Assembly (NCBI RefSeq): GCF_037975245.1
Contig: NC_092580.1
Coordinates: forward strand, 19,642,501 to 19,706,500
DNA: 64,000 bases
Source: Apostichopus japonicus
Taxonomy: Eukaryota; Echinodermata; Holothuroidea; Aspidochirotida; Stichopodidae
Direction of reading: 5' to 3'
Positions 13,001-25,000 of this stretch are shown here, piece after piece. The notes beneath the pieces are model-generated. The model did no database searches and was not told where the DNA came from. It was given only the letters and a program-made list of their open reading frames with translations. Made by a program: the position numbers and the translations under genes. Each line of letters begins with the position of its first letter. Position 1 is the first letter of the stretch.

Positions 13001-16000
13001 GCTATCATTGTAATCTTGGCATAATTGAAGTGGTTTCTGGCTTGCTGAAGGTTTGTCATCCCTAATATTTCTTGAAACTTGTTACCCCTTATCTCAAAGT
13101 ATATGGTATCAAACCGCACACAGACATTTTTATCTGAATTACGTTTGGACAAATACCTCTTTAACACAGTTGGGACTATCAAAGTTTACCTATTATCTCA
13201 CGATTGCAAAGGTGTAAACATGACTTTGGATTTTACCTTTAGAACCAGAACTTCCAGAAGTGTGCAGTTAAAGATTCCTACTGTTTGCAGCTGATTGTTT
13301 CCTCCGCATAAATCAGAAAGCTCCAAAAACTATTGTGGAGTCTCCTTTCGGGAATCTAGGTTAGCTGTGAAACAACCCTCTTAAAATCCGAAGTAGAGAT
13401 GGTTTGATTCGATGTAGAGGCAGGTGTAATCTGGTAAAAGGGCTCAAGAGTGAGAAAGAAGAGGAAGGATCTCACAGTTATGTTTCACAGAAGAAAAAGT
13501 GCTTTCTAAAAGTGTTTTCTAAAAGTGTTCTCTAAAAGTGTTTTGAACTGTATATGTTTCATTCTGAAGAATCTAAAGCAAACAAAATTCTCAATATTAA
13601 CATAAAATGCTGTAAAGAAAATTAATAAAAGGTCATAAACCTGACCTCACTCCTCTCTGAGCTGTCTCCATTCTACACAGATATGCACTTAATCTACCTA
13701 GCCTACAAAAGTTGGTAACATTTTAGCACTGTCCCCCCCTTCACTACCCCCAATGACCTACTTCAGAGTCAACGCCCACTTTATCTTCCTTCCAAATCTA
13801 CCATTCTCAACAAATGCCCTTTCCTGAAGGTATCTACCTCGTCCAAAAATGTTGTACCCTTATATAGCTCTGCACACAGATAAACAGTTTGTAAAAACTG
13901 GTAAAGCCTTTTGCCATATCTTCACACACACCAGCACCGGAAGTAGAGACCTGTGTTACATGTCCATCTAATTTCTAAGTGTGGAGTTTACTACACAATG
14001 GTGAAAGTGCATGGTCACGGTGTCATGTGATGCAATGCTTAGAATGAAGCACATACAATTCAAAACTAGTTTAAAACTTCTTTTCTTTCTGCAGGATTAC
14101 TTGACACTTGTGTATGAGTATTAGTGGGTAGGTGTTCTAGGAACAATCAGAGTTTACATTGAACACACACACGTAGGGATTGCGTACGTCAAAAACGTGA
14201 CTGACAATTTTCTTTCCGAAAATTGTTACAGCTGGTGCCCATGACCTAGTTATGAAGTGAAACAGTTTCCCATAGTCAGGAAAGGTGTGAACTCGGTGCT
14301 TTCTCTCGCTCTGGTTGTGCATAATACCTATTGAGATAACTTGATCACTGTATACCTGTAGGCTAATTAACAATGCATTGAGACTCAATGGAAGCTATGT
14401 ATGTTTGGAATACATGCATACATGGTTTAAAAACTCTATTCGAGTATAACAAGTTGTGCCATAGCAATGCATCATTGTTCAGTCTGTTACTATGGTTATG
14501 ATACAGGAGTGGCAAGGATTATTGTGCTGAATAACTCTGTTGGCATGCATGTGAACCCATTCATAAGTTCAATCTCTAATCCTGTCTATGACTTCCCCAC
14601 ATTTCTGTGTGCAAATTTTAATTTTCTTAGTTCTCATGGGGGGGGGGGTGGGGGGTTGGTGCCATTGTGAGGACCACTCAGTTTTGGTGCATTAACGCTC
14701 ACTGTATGATGAATGTACTATTTATTATATAGAAATGAAGTAATGTACACTCTGAAGGGTAGATCTAGAAGAAAAACAGAATGGAAGGAAGAGAGAATTG
14801 ACGGATTCCCGTATGTGGGATCGTATGTTGGATCGTATGTGGGATCGGGGATACAGTGCTAAAATGTTACCAAGTTTGTAGGCTTTGTAGATGAGGAAAT
14901 TTCATAACCAGGCAACCCTGTAAATGTTTGGGAAATGGGTGTCAGATTATTACTGAAGTAAATGGAGTTACTATGCTGTACATTGGTAAAACACATTTGG
15001 GAAGTTTGATCACTCAGAAATAGGCTAGGTCAGGGGACAGGTCTAAAGGGTACTAACTTGCCAGGTGAATTACTGAAGATGTGACTATTCAATGAATGAC
15101 ATGTCATTATGATTGCTCATAGTTACCTAGACCATGATTTTTAAATTTGGAACCTCTAGAAGTACATGTGACCTAAAGTGTAGTATGTTAAAGGTATCGA
15201 TCAAGCAGATTTCATGTTCGAAATCCTTTATTGGATTTCATCTTGGTGTTAGCATGAAAAGTTTGAACAGCATATAAGGTACAGCTAGTTACTGGTTGTA
15301 CATAATAATAATAGTCTTCTTAAAATGATTCACTATTTGTAATCTCCTTTGTTTGCATAAGTTTGAATAAAGTTTTACTGTAAAGGTTAAACTCAGCCCA
15401 CATCTGCCCTTTGCTACTTTTTCAAACTTTAGAAATTTCCCTGGTTAAAAAGTAATCTATCCTTCATTATGAAACAATTTAGGTCGAGCTGGATTTTCTT
15501 TAGTTCCTTGCAAATATCTGAACAATTTTGTTCATCAAATCTGAACTCATAAATCCTACTGCTGTGCTTGTACAATTTGTGAATCGGAATGAATTTGGCG
15601 TCAATGCGAATTAGCCAAACTAGGGATCGAGGTGACTTACCCTGGGATGTTGCTGAATAGATTGGTGGGCATAGCTACTGAAAACAATCGTGAGTTTCTG
15701 GCTGTTATTGAAGATCTTGTAATACCACACAACCATTTCAGATGGAACCTTCCACTAACATCAAGAGTCATAGTACACATGTGTTTGTTTATTTTTAATG
15801 ATCTATGAAAAGAATCCTTGTTCTTTCTTTTAAAAACAGAGGAAATGATTAAATTCAACATAACAGTCACTTTAACATCAGAAAAATTAAAGCATACAAT
15901 TTTGGGGAAGAAATGTTATGTCTTTTACTTTCCACACTTTTTTAAATTTTTTTTTATTGCAAATGTAGCATTTAATTAAATCATGTATTTATTTTGGCTT

Positions 16001-19000
16001 TATAAGATCAGTGACTTGTTTGAAGATGACAAAACTGCATTGGCTACAATTTTTGCATTTTTGTTTAAAAGTACATAGTTCAGGTGTAGCCATAAGAAAC
16101 CAATGAAACTCAATAAGCTGCTTTAAACCTACCGTAAGGAGACAACACTTAAAAAGTAGTTTAGTCTGAAATCCATGATTTGCCCTAGGTCATACAGTGG
16201 CCTTATTATTGTGGTTGAGTAAAGGAAATACATTTTGTGCCTTAGAAATAGTTTCATTGATCTAATCTGGATAGACACCACAGAGGAAATTATTGCCTTT
16301 GAGTCATTCCGTAGATGGAAATGGATTGAAACCAGTAGGCAAACATCAACGGAAAGAGTTGTCTGCATTGGTTTACATATAAATTAGGTCATAAATATTG
16401 TTATTTGGAAGGATTTTTTTGGGGGGGGGGGGAGGAGGAGGAGAGGGGGGATTCTGTGTATTTTTTCACTGGTTTATGGTGATTTCAATCTGGTGGTAAT
16501 ATGAACTGGGCAATAATCTGGAAATAAACATGGGATCTTCTAATTGAGCATTACGAAGCTGTTACTACAGTAGCATGTTTTTAGTTGTTGTCGTTCAGTG
16601 TCCTCATTTTTATTGAGAACCAAGACCAAAAAAGGAAAAAAAAAAAGATGTGAAGTGGACGGAAGCACAACTACTGGCTAATTTGCCATATATTTATTAT
16701 TACTGTATGATTTCATTTGATTTATCATATTCTTTCTTTTTCAATGGGAACACTGTTCATTATCCATACACAAATTCATTGCCACTCTAGTGATCAGTAT
16801 AGTCTACTTAGCTTCCTCCCTTTCTCTCTGCTCAACAACATACCTGTATGTAACCCTCACTGAATGCTGTGTAGAATGATAGAATGACCTGGTAACCTTA
16901 CATATATCAGATAATGTACCTGCACCTTCCCACATTGTAGGTTGAGGTTCTATCTAAATTGATAATAAAAATTTAAGAATGAAAAGGTACTTCCCCCTTT
17001 TTCCTTTGATGTTTTATGTCATATATATAAGAAACAATTCCATCTGTTAAACTCTAGAGTGGTTTTCAATGCTTCAGCAAGTTGTTAGTTGTACTTGTTA
17101 TAGGTATGAGACATTTATGCTGTTTTGTATTCCATTTTTCAACCAGCAATATAGTTTGTGCAAAGTTTGAATATAAAAATTCTTCTCATGATTATATACC
17201 TGCATCATATTGTTTTTTTTTGCATGGAAGGAATGAATAGTTGCCTTGAACTTCCCTTTTTTGGTCTTCTGTACATGAACTAGGTGATGTGAATTAAGTA
17301 ATAATAGTATTTAAACAAGTCAGTGTTAATTCAATACATTTACATGTGTCAGTTCCATTTAAACATTTTCAATGTGACATATATCCAAATGCAACATTTT
17401 AATCACATATACACAAACTCAAAGTAATTTTATGTTTAGCTCAGTTATTTAAGGGTCAAGCATGCAGACCCTACTGTAGTTTGTGTGTACCTGGTACCTG
17501 CCAAATAATAATGAATTTGTAAATCAAACAGAAGTCAGGGCATTCACAAATTGCTTGCATGTTTGGAAAATGAAACGGTTCAGGTGTATAATGTTAAAAT
17601 CTGTTCGATTTCAACATCCTTAAATTAAAATGGGTATTTATGTAAATTAAAGTCATGCAAACATCAACTCTTTACATCGATATCTCAATGTTTATGATAA
17701 ATAAATAGTTTTTTAAGTATTGCAGACAACAACATGCTGCTGTTCACCTATGCTTTTCCAATGTCGACATTATAAAAGGAATCTATTTTACTACTTGTTT
17801 TTGGTACAGTCAAAGCATTGAATTTGGTATATTGAATCTTTTATCGCAGATTCTCAATTCAAGAATTATTAAAACATGACTACTTTGAGGATACTGGCTT
17901 CAGGGTTGAACTTGTCGAAGACAACAACACAGATATCATCCAACTTCAGCTTAGAGTAGAGGACCCCAAGAAACGTAGAGATAAACATCGTGACAATGAA
18001 GCACTGCAATTTTCCTTCAATCTTAAGACGGACGAGCCTGAAGAAGTCGCAGCTGAAATGGTAAGAATTGATTATTTGTATGTAATGACTGTTTTCCGTT
18101 TAGGTATATTGCTTGTTGATTCAGAAACTGACCAATCAGAGTATCCAATTTGAATGACATACTATTGATTGCATCAATAAATATGATTCACAACCCACTC
18201 ACCAATACTGTAGCATCAAAAAGAGGTATTTTCAAATGATGCTTGTTTTGTCATATTTGGAAGAAAACTCCTTACATGTATAATGAAAATTGGCAGAGCC
18301 CGTTACTTGGAAGTTAGCCTTGGAAGTTGTTTAGGTGGATTGTTGGAAAGAAAAGTTTGGTATAAGAATCAGAGAGGAGAGGGAGAGGCCCATCTTGAAG
18401 TTTGTAGGAGATAATAATCAACTGTTGGAATTGTCAATGAAGTAAACTAGAATTTTTGTGAGCTGTTTCCAACCAGTTTCACTGAAAACATCATTGAAGG
18501 AAACTTTATTCATAAGTGAATTAGTATTTTCAGAATAAAACACAGAAAAGGGTTGCCGCTGATGTTTATTTGTCAATAAACTCCTTACTCCTGATTAGCA
18601 GGTCACTTATTCCGGGTTTCACAAATTGAAAAATTTACAGCAACAAATAATTGAACTTCTTGCTTGTCGAAATCAGAAGCCAAATTAATTTGGTTGTGCT
18701 GTGAGCTAACTGAGTATTAGATTGCTAGCTATGTACAGTCACAATTGAATTACTGGTCAAGGGATTATTCAAAGCTTGGTTCTGTATTTCTCTGCCTGTT
18801 TAAAACTGGTTCCTCTTGTATGCAATTACTCATACCAGTAAATCCTGCACCTTGTGTAGCATGGGCTGATTGATATTTATATATAAATATAAATATATAT
18901 CTCATATCTCTCTATGTACACAAGAACTGTAAATTATTGACTGGTATCCAAACATCGTTGAAGAAATTTATTTCTTATTCTTTGTCGGTTCGTGTTACGA

Positions 19001-22000
19001 ACGTCACCGAAGGTGGTGTACTTCTAAAAGGGATATTTGCGAATATTCTTAAAGCAGCTTATTGAGTTTTATTACTAAAGTTTCAATATTTTCATAACCA
19101 TATTCCTATACCCTACTGGTAAGATTTTGTCAATTAAGTTAATAAATTCAGTGCTCAGTTTTGTATTCTCAGAACATTTGGTGCAATCATCTGGTTTAGC
19201 CCTACCAGTTATAATAACACCCATTGCCCCAGCTTTATCTGAATACGTCTGGAATTAAAGGGGGCAGATCCTGTTTTGAAAGAAAGTTATAGGCCTAGGC
19301 TAAGTATTCATTTTTGGCTATTACAACAGAGAAACAAAACAAAAGACCTTGTGGTATTGAACATCTGTTGCTATGCTTATTTATTATACAAACAATAATC
19401 ATTTTTTACATACAAATGGCTTCTAAAACCCAAACAATTTGATAAATTGTCCTGATTTTTGCTAGTGGATGCTACTGTGATGTCTAAATGTTGTATGTTG
19501 TCTATGTACTTGTCAGTTTAATAGGTTAGTTAGTTAGCATTCAGGGAATAATGCATTTAGCATAACACAGCAGAATATGTAACTCCTCCCACCCCCATCC
19601 CCCCAAATGGAGCTGAAGTTGGATGATATCTGTGTTGTTGTCTTCGACAAGTTCAACCCCAAATGGACAAGATGCACATACTGTACTGTAGTACTATTTG
19701 TTAATAAAAATTTGGTAGTTTCAAAATTGCGTGATGAAGGTAGTATTTAATGCTTCAAATTTTCGCCTGGGATTGTCACTGGTAGGCTAGAATAATGTCC
19801 TTGCAGATGGCACCAAAACTTCATTCATGTTACTTAATCAAATGTTAGAGTTTTCTGCAATCAATATTGACTGACAGACAGTATAACAGCATATCAAGGT
19901 TGCCCTGCAGAAACCATAAAAGTTATAAACAACATTGCTGGGGAAGTGTGAATTGTGATGTCTTCCAATTGTGCTTGTAAATTTGTGGTTTATTGTCAAC
20001 ATTCATAAAATCCCAGACTTGGAAATGGGCATGGTGGAAATTGTTGTTGATAACAACAAAGTGGGCATTCGATAGGCAGTAAATGTGTGGAAGTTGTCTA
20101 GCAAGTTTAGACTTTGACCCACAGCAGGATGTGAAATCTGACATGTTGACATAATGGTACACATAGGGGGAACTGCACTGTGGCAAATTGCTCTCAGTTA
20201 TTTGAAATTTGTGGAAGGTGATTTGTAGGTTATTAATGTGAAACTTTCCCTAATTTTGGTTTACCTTCCTCAATTTTCCAATGTCAGCAGATAATCCTAA
20301 AGTTGTTGTTCCTTACCCAGGAACATTTGGGTAAATGTTCAATTTTGAAATTTTTCATATATGAACAAGATTGGCAGTCATTAGGCCTACTTAAGAAGTT
20401 CACCTTTTTGTTTTTCTTATATAATTTAACATGATTTCTCAAGTGCTGTTGAAGAACAAACAAAATATCGGTATCGCTTTAGGTGTCTCATCCATGGTTA
20501 TGAAATATGGGGTCACTTAAAGGGAAAAACAAGAAAGACAAAAAAAAAAAAAGGGGGGCAAATCAATTAATCATATCAGACTGAAAGTGCATGGTAATCA
20601 ATTCATGGATTGTGTGTGCTTATGTACACAACATTAGCAGTAGCTTTGTGATCATTAACTACTTCTGACTTCACTTAAAAGGGCTGCTCTTTACAGCTGT
20701 CGGGTATGACTTTGAACAGGGTTAAGAGAAGAGTAGAAAATGTTATAATGTAGAGACTTCATCATGTAACATTGTATAATAAAGCACCGAGTGATTTGAT
20801 TAGTTATGAGCATATAGCAGAAGGCAGATGGTGGACGAATATAGATTGCACTTTGTGGCTGATTCATCTTAGAGAGATGAATCTATCTACAGTGCAGCAC
20901 AGATTGTGTGGTCTTTTAATGCAAAAACTTGTAAGGAAACTTACCGAATATTGATATGTATGAAAAAGTACTCAGAACATGAAACGTTTTTTTAATATAC
21001 AGTGGGATTAAAGTACCATTTGTCAGTTTTCAAATAATTAGTAAAAATCAAGGCATTTTGATATTCTTTAGTTGAATCACTGTTAAACTTGAACTGTTAT
21101 ATATTAGTTGACATTTATAAAATTGATATTAACAAACAGGGTAGGTGAATTTAAATCATTATTATCTAACTCACTGATTTAAATCTCAAATTTGAATCAC
21201 ACTGATTTACATTAAATCAATATTTTTTGTTTCCCTTTTTATTCAAACTGAACTAAAATTTGGTAATTAAACTTAAAAGACTTTATTAAACCATTTAGTA
21301 TAGAGTGACTCTATGTAGTGCATTGGCTGATCACCATTGATTATGATGGAAAGTATCGTGGATGATGATGCACATCCAAATTGAATTATGAAACATAACA
21401 GATCTTGATGGTTATGGTGATGGTATGAATCCTGTCATCAACCTGCTTTAAATAGTGCTTATTCCTAGTAGTACGCAACACAAACTTACTGACGCACAGT
21501 CGGGTAGTCATCAAGACCAGCTGTCAAAAATACAATGTCATTACATGACACAGGGAAATGTTTGTAGTGTACATTTCAACATGCCATCTGATGATTAAAT
21601 GTCTGTCGTTGAATACCACGGTCTTACATAAACCTAGCCCCTAATTCATCCTCCCTCGCTGTTTTATGAGAATACCGGCCGGCCGGCAGACATACGGTGC
21701 TCGTAGAGACTTGACTTGATTGTATTTTATGTGAAAGTAGTCCCAAGCTGATACTAGATAAGATCTCGTATAAATTCTGCTGCTTTAAAGGTGTAACTGT
21801 AAACTGTGTAATATTGTCAAACCGCTCTCTTTAAGTTCCATTTACTATTTAAATTTTGTAAAATGCTGAAAAATTGATATGACATTTTGAGTATGAGATA
21901 TTTACATCAGAGTTTGAGTATAGCTTGGGTGCAAAAGAGGTGAAAATTGGTCAGTTCATAATGTTTTGGGGTATTATTTGACAGTAACAAATTTGGAGCT

Positions 22001-25000
22001 GTGTCAAGTGTCACAAAGATAACACAGAAATAGTTTTACACTGTGAAGGCTTCTTACAATACAGCTGACAATGCTACAACCTTTTTACACAGTATGAACC
22101 TTGACTCTGCAAATGAGAAGGGAGGGAGAAAAATTGATACGTGTCTCAATAAGTGTTCTCTCCCGACTTGTTTTTGCTACCATCTACAATACTGTTATTC
22201 TGTCTGTTAGCAGTCTGTTTTGTGAGCAATTTAAAGTCACATTTGTTAACCCTTTCTGCTTACTGCTATCCATGTTGATTCCTCCAATTATATGAAACCG
22301 TAGTCACTATCTGACTGAGACAGATATATTGCCTGCGTGTGTGTGTGTAACTGTATAATGTGTGTGTGTGTGTCTCCTTGCCATTCATCTCATTTACGTC
22401 AGGGTTTTTTTTTTTTTTTTCTTCTTTTTCCCCCCCTTTTTTTCTTCCTTAAACGTATCCTTCAGGTACGATCAAGCCTTTTAAATGAAGAGGATCAGAA
22501 GATTGTGGCCAAAAGCATTCGAGACAGAATAGCTATGGTAAAGAAGAGACAGCAGGAGAGTAAAGAAAAACAGGATCGTGGGAAACAAGAGAAGGAGAGG
22601 CTTGACAAGGAGACTCTTGATAAAGAGAAAGAGGGAGAAGGTAAACAAGAACCTGAGATATACTATTTATTATTATGTAATCAAGCAGCAGAATTGAGAA
22701 GGGAGGGAATAAAGAGGCGAGAGGCAGTGAGGGGGGGGGGGGGGGGAGAAGGACTTGAGAATTTTACTTCGCTCCTTTGCTTACCTGTCTCCCTACAACC
22801 TTTGCACTCTCGTTGTACCAGGGTAGAGAGGAATGGGTAAAAGGTCAAGGAAAAATGCACTAAGTATTATCATGTAATGGAAGGAGAAGAATTTGGAGAG
22901 ATGGCAGAAAGATGGTGGGAAAGGTAGGGATTGAAGGACAGGGTAAAGTAGGTATGAATATGGGTAAAGGGTGAAGCAGAACACCCCATTTATTATTATG
23001 TTAATCAAGGAGCAGGGCAGGAGCAGGGCAGATAAGGATGTGTATGAAGGAAAGCCCATCTATGAACAAAATAGTAAGAGCATACAGGACAAAATGTAAC
23101 CTATATATTTTTAAATAAAAATTTGAAAACATGACTGGAAAAAAAAATCTATCCCAAGTGTATATAGATGAATATTGGAGGGGAAGAGGGGAGAGAGGGG
23201 GGAGGGATACCTGCGAGAGTTCTGAGCAAATGTTACTGTGAGAAATTACTACTTTCTTTTCTTGTGGTATATTAAGAAAACTGAAGTAAAAGTGACGTTT
23301 AAAAATTTTATTCTTTATAAGTCATTCAAACAAATGATTTGGATATGTGAATCCTGAAATTATGTTTTTGCCATTTTACTGTAGGTTTGGTATGATCAAT
23401 TAAAACTCTCTTTTAAAATTCATCTAACAGAATGCCAATTGCTTTGATTCATAGTTTGATTCAAAGTTTCTTCTGAGTGGTTAATGGGTCTGCCTCGTCT
23501 GCATTTAATAGCAAATTAAAATTACTTTGGTTTATATCCACCTGCGTCCCACTCTTTAAGTCAAGCACTGACATGCAAATAAGGTGCAAGCCAGCGAGAA
23601 GTATGCCGCTAACAGCATAGTGCTGTGATTGCAGTAGATAGTGTGTCTACCTTATCTAGTTCTGTTTTCTGATGATCATAGTATGTAAATAGGAAGTCTG
23701 ATGGGAGGTTAGAACATTAAATAAAAGTAACCTTGTTCCATTAAAATATATTCATCCGTTTTGCAGCCTTGGGGGTGAAATGAATTGATATGAAAAGGGG
23801 CAGGTGCTGTTGTTAATTTTAAAAGCCAAAGTTTGACGTTATCACCTACAAAATCATACATGCTGTGTGTTTCTTATAGCTGAATCCTTTAAGGTTTGAA
23901 GAGCAATAAATCCTCATCAATAAAGGAAAATCAATGTTTCAATTGGTTGCATAGTTAATTAAAGGGCTGTATTGATGGGAGCCAATATGACACGTACACA
24001 CGGTTCTGCACTGTTTAGTTGAATACCCCTTTTCAATATCTTATTCCTAACTTTAGATAAGATTGATTGAATTTAAATGATTTTTACCAGGTAAACTGTA
24101 CATTACAGGTGATCTGTGATGTCGTCACGATAGATGTTCTTCCAAAGTGTTACTTACGTATAACGATGTATCCTTGAAATGTGATAGATTTTGAAATGTT
24201 CTGCTTAGTTGTCGATGTTGTTCAGAATTGCATTAATTTGCAACTTGAAAGAATAATCTTTCCTCGTCGGGATAAATGATTTGTACATTATGATGGACAC
24301 GAGCACATATTTCAGCATGATTGCCAAACTGACGTTGACTATCTCTGTTGCCAGATGCATTCATAACACATTTCACCAAATTTTAAAAAGGTTTTGATCT
24401 AACGGTATAGAAAATTGTTAAAAGTCTACGTTTAACAATGTACTGCAGCCACACAGAATATCCCTTTAACTTGATAGGCAAAACCATTGGAAGTGCCAAC
24501 ACATTGCTCAGAATATCCCTTTAACTTTATAGGCAAAAACATTGGAAGTGCCGACACATTGATCAGGATATCCCTTTAACTTGATAGGCAAAACCATTGA
24601 AACTCCTGACACATTGCTCAAGATATCCCTTTAACTTGATAGGCAAAACCATTGGAAGTGCTGACACATTTATCAGGATATCCCTTTAACTTATAGGCAA
24701 AACCATTAGAACTGCTTGACACTTTGATCAGGATATCCCTTTAACTTGATAGGCAAAACCATTGGAAGTGCTGACACATTTATCAGGATATCCCTTTAAC
24801 TTATAGGCAAAACCATTAGAACTGCTTGACACTTTGATCAGGATATCCCTTTAACTTGATAGGCAAAACCATTGGAAGTGCTGACACATTTATCAGGATA
24901 TCCCTTTAACTTGATAGGCAAAACCATTCGAACTGCTTGACACTTTGATCAGGATATCCCTTTAACTTGATAGGCAAAAACATTGAGACTCCTGACACAT

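Larger units (their letters stand above)
1032..17849 (+). other. WNK intron, 16.8 kb
   Basis: GT-AG intron (gtaagg...atcgcag) splitting an Arg codon. I see no convincing coding exon or RNA gene on either strand; open frames are short and lack codon character. It contains G or C homopolymers at 2120-2133, 3855-3864, 4984-4993, 9178-9187, 14638-14648 and 16421-16432, an (ACC)n at 9192-9211, a 14-bp triplication near 13500-13543, and dispersed repeat copies at 13648-13733 and 14853-14884. The rest is AT-rich unique-looking sequence. Confidence 0.75.
18061..22465 (+). other. WNK intron, 4.4 kb
   Basis: GT-AG, phase 0. The acceptor tract before 22466 is very T-rich and includes long T and C runs. 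It holds the inverted exon-2 copy at 19611-19659, an AT-rich palindromic patch near 18868-18903, an inverted dispersed-repeat fragment around 18970-19070, a GC-rich palindrome CCGGCCGGCCGG at 21675-21686, and GT microsatellites at 22336-22348 and 22360-22373. No additional exon recognised. Confidence 0.75.

Noticed and set aside
13701-14884. Inverted repeat pair as ends of a 1.2-kb transposon
   Set aside because: The arms are internal to a longer repeat (copies at 599 and 13648 extend outward), match imperfectly and lack a target duplication.
22641-22840. Continuation of the exon 3 frame past the donor (KQEPEIYYLL...)
   Set aside because: It soon becomes a translated G tract and matches nothing in WNKs; the gtaaac donor gives correct phase to exon 4.
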